A stretch of 64,000 bases of DNA from Ornithinimicrobium murale (GTDB taxonomy: Bacteria; Actinomycetota; Actinomycetes; Actinomycetales; Dermatophilaceae). Positions within the stretch are counted from its first letter, which is position 1. Every line of letters starts with the position of its first letter. This document shows, in pieces, positions 16,422 through 25,001 of this stretch. The notes under the pieces were generated by a model. It was not told where the DNA came from, ran no database searches, and saw only the letters and a list, made by a program, of their open reading frames with translations. The stretch is taken from assembly GCF_003352835.1 (NCBI RefSeq), contig NZ_QLVD01000019.1:372001-436000 (forward strand), in the 5' to 3' direction. Made by a program: the position numbers and the translations under genes.

Positions 16422-17269
16422 GACGTCTCCCGCACGCTGTCGCACATCGGCCTGCGCTGGCGACGTGCCCAGAGCACCAGTACGAGCCCGGCGACCACGC
16501 CCAGGGCGAGGATGTCCAGAAGGGGGTTGGCCAGCAGGGAGCTGGTCTCCTGCAGCCAGGACTGTGCTTCGTACGGCAGGAGTTCCGGCGCCCCGACCAG
16601 TCCGTTCGTCGTCCAGAAGAGGACGCCGACGGTGATGATCAGCAGGCCGGTCAGCACCGAGGTGGTGTGCAGCTCTCGTCCGAGTACGGTGACCGTTCGC
16701 CCGCGCAGGATCGTGCGGCCCCGGGCCCCGAGTCGCTGCCAGAGGGCCGCGATGAGCAGCAGAGGCACCACCATGCCGGCGCCGTAGACGGCCAACAGCC
16801 CACCTGCGGAGAAGACGTCCCCCCGGGCGGCGGCCAGGGTCAAACCGGCACCGAGGATGGGGCCGGCGCAGAATCCTGCTATACCTCCCGCTGCTCCGAG
16901 CAGCAGAGTCTTCACCAACCCGCTGGTCGAGGCGGCGCGGGACTGCAGTTGCGCCCCGCCAGGCAGCAGCCGTGCCGGGTCGAAGCCCAGGCCCAGGACC
17001 TGGATGACTCCCAACACGATGAGCAGGATGGCGGAGCCGAGCACGATGGCCTGCCGGTGGGTGACGAACAGCGTCCCCACGGCACCCGCCCCGACCCCGA
17101 GCGGGATGAGGATCACCAGCAGGCCGAGATAGAACACCGCTCCGTGAAGGAGGAGGCGCGGGCCAGCCCCGACCGTCGAGGCGAAGAACGCGGGCAGCAA
17201 GAGCGCAGCACACGGGCTGAGCAGGGCAAGCACCCCACCCAGAAAGGCGCTGACGAGTCCGATGTCCAC
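16418..17269 (-). CDS. CcdA/DsbD-family thiol-disulfide transmembrane protein
   Basis: The 283-residue protein has about six transmembrane helices and the paired motifs LSPCAALLLPAF (about 17-28) and AGFCAGPILGAG (about 131-142), whose Cys residues form the reducible pair of CcdA-type electron carriers. It moves reducing equivalents from cytoplasmic thioredoxin to extracytoplasmic thiol proteins. It follows the DsbA-like gene by 3 bases and overlaps the lipoprotein gene, so the three form one operon. Confidence 0.85.
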   Translation of the reverse strand: MDIGLVSAFLGGVLALLSPCAALLLPAFFASTVGAGPRLLLHGAVFYLGLLVILIPLGVGAGAVGTLFVTHRQAIVLGSAILLIVLGVIQVLGLGFDPARLLPGGAQLQSRAASTSGLVKTLLLGAAGGIAGFCAGPILGAGLTLAAARGDVFSAGGLLAVYGAGMVVPLLLIAALWQRLGARGRTILRGRTVTVLGRELHTTSVLTGLLIITVGVLFWTTNGLVGAPELLPYEAQSWLQETSSLLANPLLDILALGVVAGLVLVLWARRQRRPMCDSVRETS

Positions 17270-17272
17270 CGG

Positions 17273-18025
17273 CTACTGCCCCTGCGCCAGGGCCGACTCG
17301 AAGGCATCGACAAACACCTCGGTGGGCTGGGCGCCGACAATCGGCTGCCCCCCGAGGACGAAGGCCGGCGTGGAGTGGGCACCGATATCCAACCCGAGCT
17401 TGGCGTTGCGGCTGATCTCGCTCTGGGTCTCCTCGGAACTCATGTCGGCAGCGAACTGCTCGGTGTCCAGGCCCATCTCCTCGGCCAGTCCCACCAGGGA
17501 CTCCTCGCTGAGGTCATCACGAGTCTCGCCATCGGGGTAGAGCGCATGGTGGTACTCCCAGTACGAGCCCTGCAGCGCAGCGGCATAAGCGGCCTTGGCC
17601 GCGCGGGTCGAGGCGTCCCCGAAGACGTTCACATCGCGCCACTCGATCCGCAGCTCACCGGCGTCGGCCCGCTCCATCATGACGGGCAGGGTGTCCTGGC
17701 TCCACTGGGCACAGAAGGGGCACTGGTAGTCCGAGAACACCACCAGGGTGACCGGCGCGTCCACCGGTCCGGCAGCCAACGGGTCAGCCTCATCACGGCG
17801 CTCGATGTCGCTCAGGTCGGGCTGGACGGCGCCTTGCACCTCCGTCGGGGCGGCGTCTGCCGAGCCCTCTGCGGGCGCGGTTGCCGCAGACCCCGCGCCG
17901 GGCGCCGGGCTCTCCGGGTCGCCGTTGAGGTTGATGACCAGGGCGATCAGCAGGGCCAGAACGGCGAGGACCGCGACCGGGATAGCCCACGAACGTCCGG
18001 TGCGGCGGACTGATGGCGTTGACAT
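17273..18025 (-). CDS. DsbA-like membrane-anchored thioredoxin-fold protein
   Basis: The 250-residue protein has an N-terminal membrane anchor (about residues 13-33), an Ala/Pro-rich linker, and a DsbA-type thioredoxin fold with FSDYQCPFCAQWS (CPFC active site at about 103-106) and the cis-Pro region AHSTPAFVLGG. It should oxidise or reduce thiols outside the membrane, paired with the CcdA-like carrier downstream. GAGGAGC precedes the ATG at 18025. It is divergent from the 18121 operon, and two palindromes in the shared promoter suggest control by the BlaI-type repressor. Confidence 0.87.
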   Translation of the reverse strand: MSTPSVRRTGRSWAIPVAVLAVLALLIALVINLNGDPESPAPGAGSAATAPAEGSADAAPTEVQGAVQPDLSDIERRDEADPLAAGPVDAPVTLVVFSDYQCPFCAQWSQDTLPVMMERADAGELRIEWRDVNVFGDASTRAAKAAYAAALQGSYWEYHHALYPDGETRDDLSEESLVGLAEEMGLDTEQFAADMSSEETQSEISRNAKLGLDIGAHSTPAFVLGGQPIVGAQPTEVFVDAFESALAQGQ

Positions 18026-18065
18026 GGCGCTCCTCGTGCAGAGTGGGTTCTCGGTGGGTTCTATC

Positions 18066-18101
18066 TACTATGCAACATAGTCGACTACGTTTCATAGTCG
18101 A
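18066..18101. promoter_or_regulatory. Two BlaI-type operators in a divergent promoter
   Basis: ACTATGCAACATAGT (18067-18081) is a perfect inverted repeat with 6-base arms, and GACTACGTTTCATAGTC (18083-18099) has 5-base arms GACTA/TAGTC, extending to TCGACTA/TAGTCGA at 18081-18101. Both resemble the ACTACA/TGTAGT operators bound by BlaI/MecI repressors. They lie between the DsbA-like gene and the operon that encodes a BlaI protein. Confidence 0.7.
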
Positions 18102-18120
18102 AGTGGTGCATCATGGGGGG

Positions 18121-18678
18121 ATGCCCGCGACATCCACCCGTCTCACACTGCGCCAGAACGTGTTGCTGGCGCGTGCTGCGCTGCGCGCGTGGAGTCTGCG
18201 GCAGGTGGTCCTCGCGGTGTCCGTGGGGCTGGTCGTTGCCCTGCTGATCGGCATTGCCACCGTCCTCATCCCCAACCCTGTCTTCGGCCGGGACATTCCG
18301 CCGGTGTGGTGGAACTACCCCGTGTGGTTGGTCACGTCGGCGCTGTCGGGGATGCTCCTGACCACTTACGTCCGCCAGCCCGGGCACGGAGCGGGCGAGG
18401 GCGAGTCGGCGGCGGGCGAACTGGGCGCTGCAGACCGGCGTAGTGGCCGGTTCGGGGTTGCCGGTGGGGTTCTGGCCTGGTTTGCCGTCGGCTGCCCGGT
18501 GTGCAACAAGCTTGCATTGATCGCTCTCGGTTACAGCGGTGCGATCACCTGGTTCGCCCCGCTGCAGCCCGTTCTGGCCCTCGCCGCGCTGGTGCTTACT
18601 GCGGCCGCTCTCTTGTGGCGTCTGCGCGGTCAGGTCGCCTGCCCGGTGCCAGTTCGCGGGATGGCGGTGGCGCGGTGA
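18121..18678 (+). CDS. Integral membrane protein with GCPVCN motif
   Basis: The 185-residue protein has four or so transmembrane segments and a GCPVCNK motif (Cys pair at about 124-127), followed by LALIALGYSGAITWFAPLQP. A membrane-embedded CxxC suggests participation in thiol-disulfide exchange, consistent with the divergent DsbA/CcdA genes; this is inference. The ATG at 18121 is the start of the conserved-looking protein; a longer open frame upstream crosses the operators. Its stop overlaps the BlaI start (GTGA). Confidence 0.65.
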   Translation: MPATSTRLTLRQNVLLARAALRAWSLRQVVLAVSVGLVVALLIGIATVLIPNPVFGRDIPPVWWNYPVWLVTSALSGMLLTTYVRQPGHGAGEGESAAGELGAADRRSGRFGVAGGVLAWFAVGCPVCNKLALIALGYSGAITWFAPLQPVLALAALVLTAAALLWRLRGQVACPVPVRGMAVAR

Positions 18679-19064
18679 GCGGGCAGGGCACCAGCCCGGG
18701 CGATCTGCCCCGGCTGGGCGCGCTCGAGGCGCAGGTGATGGACGTGCTGTGGGACCACGGCCCCGTCACGGTTCGGCAGGTCATCAACCACCTGTCGGGA
18801 ACCCCGGCATACACCACGATCGCCACCGTCCTGGGCAACCTGGACCGCAAGCACTTGGTCAGCATCATCCGGCAGGGTCGCTCGACCAGTTATGCCGCCC
18901 GGCTCAGTCGCCAGGAGCACGCCGCCCAGCTCATGAGTCATGTGCTCGACGCCAGCCGTGACCGGACCGCCTCGATCCTGCACTTCGTTGACACCATGGC
19001 CGAAAGCGATCTGGCGCTGCTGCGGGACCACCTGGATGCTCGCGGGGTGGGAGAGACTTCGTGA
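18675..19064 (+). CDS. BlaI/MecI/CopY-family transcriptional repressor
   Basis: The 129-residue protein has the winged-helix core of the penicillinase-repressor family: LGALEAQVMDVLWDHGPVTV, then YTTIATVLGNLDRKHLV and a C-terminal dimerisation helix. The GTG start overlaps the upstream stop by 4 bases. The downstream M56 peptidase is the usual partner that inactivates BlaI by proteolysis. Here the neighbouring targets are thiol-redox genes, not a beta-lactamase, so the signal is probably envelope redox or metal stress. Confidence 0.9.
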   Translation: MSGQGTSPGDLPRLGALEAQVMDVLWDHGPVTVRQVINHLSGTPAYTTIATVLGNLDRKHLVSIIRQGRSTSYAARLSRQEHAAQLMSHVLDASRDRTASILHFVDTMAESDLALLRDHLDARGVGETS

Positions 19065-20035
19065 CCCCTGGTCTGCTCGCCGGCTTCCTGGCCGTCACCC
19101 TGGTCGCGGGCGCGCTGCTCGGTCCGTGGGCGCTGCGGTCGGCAGCCCCGACCCTGGTCCACACTCCGCGGCTGGCGATCGGGCTGCTGTTCGGCAGCAT
19201 CGTGGTGTGGCTGGGCACCGCGCTGGCTCTCGGGCCACTGCTCGCCTGGGCCGTCACGGGGCCTGCCGTCCTCCCAGAGCGCGCGGCGCAGGCCTGTCAG
19301 CGGTGCCTCAATGCCGCCAACCCATTCGTCGCCGGGACCGTGGACGCCGGTGTGCCCGTGGTGCTCCTGCTGGCGCTCCCTGCCTTGGTGACGGCGCTGC
19401 TCGCCCTAGGACTGGTCCGAGAGTGCCGGCGCCGTCAAGCAGAGTCGCGACGCGCCGCCGGACTGGTGCTGACGAGCACCACCCCACACCTCGTGCAGGG
19501 ACACGAGGTCCGGGTCCTGCCGGACGAGCGACCCTTCGCGGTGACCTTTCCCGCGCGCCACGGCGGCATCGTCCTGTCGACCGGGGCTCTGGAGCGACTC
19601 AGCCATCTGGAGTTAGCGGCCGTCCTGGCCCATGAACAGGCTCACCTGCGTCAGCACCACCACCTGATCACCGCCCTGGTGTCCAGCCTGGCACGGCACC
19701 TGCGCTGGGTGCCGCTGGTGGCAGCGGTCGAGGGGGCGTTGCCGCACTACCTGGAGATCGCGGCCGACAACCGGGCCCGACGCTGCGCCGGCACCCCGGC
19801 GCTGGTAAGCGCCCTCGTCCGGCTGGGGGAGCGCAACGAACCAGTCCTGACGGGCCACCCGGTCGGCGCACTGCACGCCGCTGGCCCGGAACGCATCCGG
19901 CACCTGGTGCTGCCAGGCAGCGGCTCTGCCGGCGCGCTGCCCATGCTGGCTGTGATCTCTCATCTGCTCGTGCTGGCTGCGGTCGGTGCGGCTGTGCACC
20001 TCCCGTACGCACTGACTGCGCTGAACGGCTGCTAA
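19061..20035 (+). CDS. M56-family (BlaR1/MecR1-like) membrane metallopeptidase
   Basis: The 324-residue protein has four to five transmembrane segments and the M56 zinc motif VLAHEQAHLRQHHH (HEQAH at about 191-195). It lacks the C-terminal penicillin-sensor domain of BlaR1, ending soon after the last helix, so it cannot sense beta-lactams in the BlaR1 manner. It starts with GTG overlapping the BlaI stop, the classic repressor-protease pair. Confidence 0.87.
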   Translation: MTPGLLAGFLAVTLVAGALLGPWALRSAAPTLVHTPRLAIGLLFGSIVVWLGTALALGPLLAWAVTGPAVLPERAAQACQRCLNAANPFVAGTVDAGVPVVLLLALPALVTALLALGLVRECRRRQAESRRAAGLVLTSTTPHLVQGHEVRVLPDERPFAVTFPARHGGIVLSTGALERLSHLELAAVLAHEQAHLRQHHHLITALVSSLARHLRWVPLVAAVEGALPHYLEIAADNRARRCAGTPALVSALVRLGERNEPVLTGHPVGALHAAGPERIRHLVLPGSGSAGALPMLAVISHLLVLAAVGAAVHLPYALTALNGC

Positions 20036-20255
20036 AGCAGCCCAGCGCGTTCCCGACGGGCACCAGGCACCGACGGTGTCGTCAAGATGGTGAGCATGTG
20101 GAGCCGTGACGACACGGCGATCCCGCCGGCTGGGGTGGCAACGTCTCGACTTTCCATCATAAGCGTTGCCGTTCTGATATCTGGCGCGGTTATTTACCCT
20201 GGCCCCACGGCGGATCGGGATCGCATGAGTTGCCCTGTGTCAAGCCCCCGCGCTT

Positions 20256-20605
20256 CTAAACGACCACTTTGGTGGTCGCCACAAGAGGGGCCAGCAAAGC
20301 TGCGCCGTCCGGGCTTCCTGATGAGAGGTAGGCGCTGTGCTGTCCGCCGGCGATCTGGACCATTTCTGACACGTTCTGCCGCAGCACGGGCAGAACGTTC
20401 TCCTCAAGAGCGCGATGGGCTACTTCGACGTGGCCGGGCCGACGAACAGGCCTTCGTCCTCCAGTAGGCCGGCCACGGCACCCAAATACGCTCGCCGACC
20501 CTCCGGGGTCGCAATCTCACCCGTGCCGTTCAGCCGCTCTCGGTCCTGTGCCAGCCAGGTGAACGTTCCAATGGTTGCACCGCACCCGACGAACCTGCGG
20601 GGTCC
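20256..20605 (-). pseudogene. Decayed coding remnant, frameshifted
   Basis: Two minus-strand frames give protein-like sequence that joins across one frameshift near 20425: an upstream part ending LGAVAGLLEDEGLFVG and a downstream part GHVEVAHRALEENVLPVLRQ through ...LLAPLVATTKVV to a TAG at 20256. The start is missing. I do not recognise the family. The hairpin CGACCAC-tttg-GTGGTCG at 20261-20278 is inside its last codons. The rest of 20036-20827 shows nothing else convincing. Confidence 0.35.
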
Positions 20606-20827
20606 GGGGGCCGGCATGCAACGTTGGATGCGTCGCCGCGAGCCATGACCGGATGGGACAGCGGGAGAGCCGTGAGTGCACCTCGCAGAATCAGGGCGGT
20701 GTTTGCCCGACCCGGCCCAGGCTGCCGAGCCGCACCGCTCCATCGCCAGCCATCGACCTCGGGCGAGGTGGAGCTGTTGCCAGTCCGGAAGGCTTGTGCG
20801 ACCCGAGGGCTCGGCCGATTGGACTAG

Positions 20828-20843
20828 ATACCCCCGGGGGTAT
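20828..20843. promoter_or_regulatory. CstR/CsoR-type operator upstream of cstB-like gene
   Basis: ATACCCCCGGGGGTAT is a perfect 16-base palindrome 48 bases before the ATG of the persulfide dioxygenase-rhodanese gene. It matches the G/C-tract palindromes bound by CsoR/CstR-family (DUF156) repressors. Near-identical sites occur at 30627 and 30723. Confidence 0.75.
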
Positions 20844-20891
20844 ATTGTGGGTGCGAATCAGCCACTCAGACCGAACAGGAGCGAGACACCC

Positions 20892-22298
20892 ATGCTTCTC
20901 GAGCGCATCTACGACGAGGACCTCTCCCAGGCCAGCTACGTCATCGGCTGCCAGGACAAGGGCGAGGCGGTCGTCGTCGACGCCCGTCGCGACATCCAGG
21001 TCTACCTCGACCTGGCCGCCAAGAACGGCATGAAGATCGTGGCGGTCACCGAGACCCACATCCACGCCGACTACCTCTCGGGCACCCGCGAGCTGGCCGC
21101 GGCCACCGGCGCCCAGATCTACGTCTCCGGCGAGGGCGGCGAGGACTGGCAGTACGGCTTCGAGGGCACCCGCCTGCACCACGGCGACATCATCACCCTC
21201 GGCAACATCACCGTCAAGGCCCTGCACACCCCCGGCCACACCCCCGAGCACCTCGTGTTCCTCGTGACCGACGGCGCGTTCAGCGACCAGCCCGGCTACC
21301 TGCTCTCCGGCGACTTCGTCTTCTCCGGCGACCTCGGTCGCCCGGACCTGCTCGACGAGGCCGCCGGCGGCGTCGACACCCGGTTCTTGGGCGCCCAGCA
21401 GCTCTTCAGCTCGCTCAAGGAGTCCTTCCTGACGCTGCCGGACCACGTGCAGGTCTACCCGGCGCACGGTGCGGGCTCGGCCTGCGGCAAGGCACTGGGG
21501 GCGCTGCCCTCGACGACCGTCGGCTACGAGCGCCTGTACGCCTGGTGGGCGCCCTACCTGGCGACCGGCGACGAGCAGGGCTTCATCGACGAGCTGCTCG
21601 ACGGGCAGCCCGACGCGCACGCCTACTTCGGGCGCATGAAGCGCGAGAACAAGCTCGGCCCGGCCGTGATGGGCGAGCGTGCCCCGCTGGCCGAGCTGAC
21701 CGCCGAGACGGTCCGTGCCGGACTGGAGGGCGACACGCTCACGCTCGTCGACACCCGTCCGGTCGAGGAGGTCCACGCCGGCACCGTGCCCGGTTCCCTG
21801 TCGATCCCGGCGCCGGAGAAGGCGGCCACCTACGGGGGTTGGGCCTACGACCCCGAGAACGATTCGCGCGCGCTGGTCCTGCTCGCGCCCGACCATGAAA
21901 CCGCCCAGCAGATCTGGGACCACCTCGTGCGCGTCGGCGTCGACGACGTGAGCGGCTACGTCACCTCCTTCGACGGGCTCCCCTTGGAGCAGCCGGCCAC
22001 CGTGTCCCTCGCGGACCTCGAGGGTATGGAATACGCGCTCCTGCTTGACGTGCGCAACAAGACCGAGCACACCGAGGGCACGATCCCCGGCGCCGAGCAG
22101 CTGTCCGCCGGAAAGGTGCTCTGGCACACCGACCGGCTGCCCCGCGAGGGCCGGATCGTCACGTTCTGCCAGTCGGGGCTGCGCAACAGCGTCGCCGCCT
22201 CCGCCCTGCGCCGCGCCGGGTTCGACGTCGTCGAGCTCGAGGGCAGCTACGCCGGCTGGCTGCAGGACCAGGCTGACCGCGCCGCAGTGGCGGGCTGA
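20892..22298 (+). CDS. CstB-like persulfide dioxygenase-rhodanese fusion
   Basis: The 468-residue protein has an N-terminal metallo-beta-lactamase-fold persulfide dioxygenase domain (about 1-250) with THIHADYLSG (His56, His58, Asp60) and GHTPEH, a central rhodanese-like domain without active-site Cys (about 265-355), and a C-terminal rhodanese with FCQSGLRNS (Cys at about 426). This three-part architecture is that of Staphylococcus aureus CstB, which oxidises low-molecular-weight persulfides to thiosulfate. The ATG at 20892 follows GGAGCGAG and the CstR-type operator. It is the first gene of a sulfur-detoxification run with the rhodanese and TauE genes. Confidence 0.85.
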   Translation: MLLERIYDEDLSQASYVIGCQDKGEAVVVDARRDIQVYLDLAAKNGMKIVAVTETHIHADYLSGTRELAAATGAQIYVSGEGGEDWQYGFEGTRLHHGDIITLGNITVKALHTPGHTPEHLVFLVTDGAFSDQPGYLLSGDFVFSGDLGRPDLLDEAAGGVDTRFLGAQQLFSSLKESFLTLPDHVQVYPAHGAGSACGKALGALPSTTVGYERLYAWWAPYLATGDEQGFIDELLDGQPDAHAYFGRMKRENKLGPAVMGERAPLAELTAETVRAGLEGDTLTLVDTRPVEEVHAGTVPGSLSIPAPEKAATYGGWAYDPENDSRALVLLAPDHETAQQIWDHLVRVGVDDVSGYVTSFDGLPLEQPATVSLADLEGMEYALLLDVRNKTEHTEGTIPGAEQLSAGKVLWHTDRLPREGRIVTFCQSGLRNSVAASALRRAGFDVVELEGSYAGWLQDQADRAAVAG

Positions 22299-22450
22299 GC
22301 ACCCTCCTCCCCGGCGTCCCGCGACCCGGCCGGGAGCCTCTCTCGGCCGGGTCCGGCACGGCCGCTCCCACCCGAGCGACCGCATACCCCTGATACACCC
22401 GCACACCCCCGGCCCGGGCGCACCCGCCCCGGACCCACGGAAGGACCTTC

Positions 22451-23044
22451 GTGAGCACTCCCACCGACACCACCACCAACGTCATCGACGCCGACACCCT
22501 CAAGGCCTGGATCCAGCGCCACGACGACGTCGTGATCATGGACGTCCGCTCCGCCGCCGAGTTCGAGTCCCTGCACATCCGCGGCTCCTACAACGTCCCT
22601 CTGCAGCTGGTCGCCGAGCACACCGAGGACGTCGCGCAGCGCGTCGGCCGTCGCGTCGTGCTGGTCTGCCACTCCGGCGTGCGCGCCGAGCAGGCCCGCC
22701 AGCGCCTGCACGAGGTCGGATTGGACTCGGCCGTCGTCCTCGACGGAGGCGCCCCGGCCTTCGCCGCCGCCGGCGGTGAGGTCGTCCGCGGCGAGCAGCG
22801 CTGGGCCATGGACCGCCAGGTCCGCATGGTCGCCGGCACCCTGGTGACCACCGGACTGCTCGCCGGCGAGCTCATCTCGCCCAAGCTGCGGCTGCTCGCC
22901 GGCGCCGTCGGCGCCGGCCTGGCCTTCTCCGCCGCCACCAACACCTGCGCCATGGGCGCCGCCCTGGCCAAGATGCCCTGGAACCGCGGAGCTCAGGACC
23001 CCGACGCCAGCGTCGCCCTCGGCCGCCTGCCGCAGGCCGGCTGA
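22451..23044 (+). CDS. Rhodanese with C-terminal DUF2892 membrane domain
   Basis: The 197-residue protein combines a rhodanese domain (about 10-115; active-site loop VCHSGVRAEQA) with two transmembrane helices of the DUF2892 type (about 125-175), the layout of E. coli YgaP. It should transfer sulfane sulfur at the inner membrane face. The GTG start follows GGAAGGACC. It lies between the cstB-like and tauE-like genes and probably belongs to their operon despite the 152-base gap. Confidence 0.85.
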   Translation: MSTPTDTTTNVIDADTLKAWIQRHDDVVIMDVRSAAEFESLHIRGSYNVPLQLVAEHTEDVAQRVGRRVVLVCHSGVRAEQARQRLHEVGLDSAVVLDGGAPAFAAAGGEVVRGEQRWAMDRQVRMVAGTLVTTGLLAGELISPKLRLLAGAVGAGLAFSAATNTCAMGAALAKMPWNRGAQDPDASVALGRLPQAG

Positions 23045-23074
23045 GGCCCCCGGACGAGGAGGAGAACGGTAGTC

Positions 23075-23947
23075 ATGTCCCTAACCCTGGTGATCACCCT
23101 GCTGCTGTCCGTCCTGGTTGGCGTCTCCCTCGGCCTGCTGGGCGGGGGAGGCTCGATCCTCACCGTCCCGATCCTGGCCTACGTCGCCGGGCTTGAAGCC
23201 AAGGAAGCCATCGCCGCCTCACTCTTCGTCGTCGGCGTCACCTCCGCGGTGAGCGTCGTGGCGCACGCCCGCAACGGCCGGGTCCGCTGGCGGACCGGGC
23301 TGATCTTCGGCGCGGCCGGGATGGTCGGCGCCTTCGTCGGCGGCCTGCTGGGCGGCTACATCCCCGGCACTGTGCTGATGATCGCCTTCGCGCTGATGAT
23401 GCTCGCGACGGCCGTGGCGATGATCCGCGGCCGCCGCGGACAGGCGGCCAAGCCCACCACCGGTGACCTGCCGGTGCTCAAGGTCGTCCTCGAGGGCCTC
23501 GTGGTCGGCCTCGTCACCGGCATCGTGGGCGCGGGCGGCGGCTTCCTCGTGGTGCCCGCCCTGGTCCTGCTCGGTGGGCTGCCGATGTCCGTCGCCGTCG
23601 GCACCTCGCTCCTGGTGATCGCGATGAAGTCGTTCGCGGGGCTGGCCGGCTACCTCACCACAGTCCAGCTCGACTGGCCCCTGGTGCTCGGTGTGACCGC
23701 GGCCGCCGTGGCCGGCTCCTTCGTCGGCGCACGACTGGCCGGCATCGTCCCCGAGCAGGCGCTGCGCAAGGGCTTCGGCATCTTCGTCCTGGCGATGGCC
23801 GTGTTTGTCCTGGCCCGGGAACTCGCCGTTCCCCTGTGGGCCATCGGCACCCTGGGTGGGGCCGTCCTCGCCGCAGCCGGGGTGTGCTGGGCCGTCCTCC
23901 CGACCTGCCCGCTGCGCCGCAGTGCGCCGCACCGCCTGACCACCTGA
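23075..23947 (+). CDS. TauE/SafE-family sulfite/sulfonate exporter
   Basis: The 290-residue protein has about eight transmembrane helices and two internal repeats with GLLGGGGSILTVPIL (about 21-35) and GIVGAGGGFLVVPAL (about 149-163), the TauE/SafE hallmark. Export of sulfite or thiosulfate produced by the persulfide dioxygenase is the likely role, as for tauE in staphylococcal cst operons. GAGGAGGAG precedes the ATG, 30 bases after the rhodanese gene. Confidence 0.88.
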   Translation: MSLTLVITLLLSVLVGVSLGLLGGGGSILTVPILAYVAGLEAKEAIAASLFVVGVTSAVSVVAHARNGRVRWRTGLIFGAAGMVGAFVGGLLGGYIPGTVLMIAFALMMLATAVAMIRGRRGQAAKPTTGDLPVLKVVLEGLVVGLVTGIVGAGGGFLVVPALVLLGGLPMSVAVGTSLLVIAMKSFAGLAGYLTTVQLDWPLVLGVTAAAVAGSFVGARLAGIVPEQALRKGFGIFVLAMAVFVLARELAVPLWAIGTLGGAVLAAAGVCWAVLPTCPLRRSAPHRLTT

Positions 23948-24013
23948 ACCGCCGGGCCGGCGCGTCCCCACGTACCGCGGGGTGGCGGTCCGGCTTTCCT
24001 GTGCCCGAGCGCG

Positions 24014-24470
24014 GCGTTTGGCCCAGACGACCCTCTCCTGGCCACCTACGCACTCGGGATGGCGCTGCCCGTGCCTCCTGGCCCTCGTCTGGGACCGCTA
24101 CGACCTCGGCAGCAGGCCCTGGTTGCGCGGCCGGATGCTGAGCCTCGGGCCTGTGCAGGTGCACACCACCACCCTGGTCTCCGGTGTCCTGCTCATCCTC
24201 ATCGGCCTGCTGTTCCTCCGCTTCACCGGCTCGGCCGGCATCACCGGCGTCCTGGGCGCCGGTGACACCGCAGACCTGGAGGTCATGCTGCAGGAGCGCA
24301 TCACGGCGGCCCTCGCGGCCGTCCCCGGATGGGTCCTCAGCGGTCTTGCTGCGATCGCCGCCGGCGTCTGGCTGCTCCGTCGCGCACGCCTCCCTGGCGA
24401 GGGCGTCTCGTCCACGCAGGGGGCTGGCCCGGCCGCCGCCCGGACGCCTGCCGGGGCGCACCGGAGGTGA
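24014..24470 (+). pseudogene. Truncated, frameshifted CcdA-like membrane protein gene
   Basis: The visible product is the C-terminal part of a cytochrome c biogenesis CcdA-like protein. A first frame (about 24014-24073) ends TYALGMALPV; one extra base later the sequence continues in another frame as LLALVWDRYDLGSRPWLRG, then two hydrophobic helices (LVSGVLLILIGLLFLRFTG; VLSGLAAIAAGVWLLRRA). The N-terminal half with the catalytic Cys is missing. It appears to be a relic between TauE and the next small gene. Confidence 0.6.
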
Positions 24471-24477
24471 GGTGCCG

Positions 24478-24840
24478 ATGACCGCGGTGACCCTGGTCGC
24501 GCTCGCGATCGCCACCGTCGTGGTGATGCTCGCCCGTGGTCGTCCTCGCGATGACGCTCGCGCCGGTTTCGTCTCGCCGGAGGAGGGATCGCCGCCCCCG
24601 TCCGTGGCCGTTCCCGGGACGTTTGCTGAGGACGTTTTGGCCAGTCACAGGCGTCGATCGCTGGAGGCGCTGGACCGTCAAGCTGGAGGGCAACCCCTGT
24701 GCAGGGTCGGACCCGCAGCCTCGGACGGCCTGAAGCAGGCTGAGGACGCGGTGGCTGTGCTCTCCGAGGTCGCCCGGCGTCACCGCGCGTTACCGGAGGA
24801 AGGCCTAACGGCGAGCGCGGCTCACGTGCTTCAGGCGTAG
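24478..24840 (+). CDS. Small protein with N-terminal membrane helix, possibly cut by a nonsense codon
   Basis: The 120-residue frame starts at an ATG preceded by GGAGGTGAG and has an N-terminal helix (TAVTLVALAIATVVVMLA) followed by a hydrophilic, helical region. After the TAG at 24838 the same frame stays open and protein-like for 39 more codons (KGELEQRDGAQWQGYRAGGE onward) to a TGA at 24958, so a CAG-to-TAG change may have truncated it. No family is recognised. It sits among decayed genes. Confidence 0.45.
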   Translation: MTAVTLVALAIATVVVMLARGRPRDDARAGFVSPEEGSPPPSVAVPGTFAEDVLASHRRRSLEALDRQAGGQPLCRVGPAASDGLKQAEDAVAVLSEVARRHRALPEEGLTASAAHVLQA

Positions 24841-25001
24841 AAGGGCGAGCTTGAACAGCGTGACGGTGCACAGTGGCAGGGCTACCGCGCCGGTGGGGAG
24901 GAGGCGATCAGGCGATTCACTGCGGACGTCGCCCATCTGGCCGGTGAGCGACGTCCGTGACGTGAGCACTCCGCGCTCGAGGACCTTGAACTGAGAGTGC
25001 C

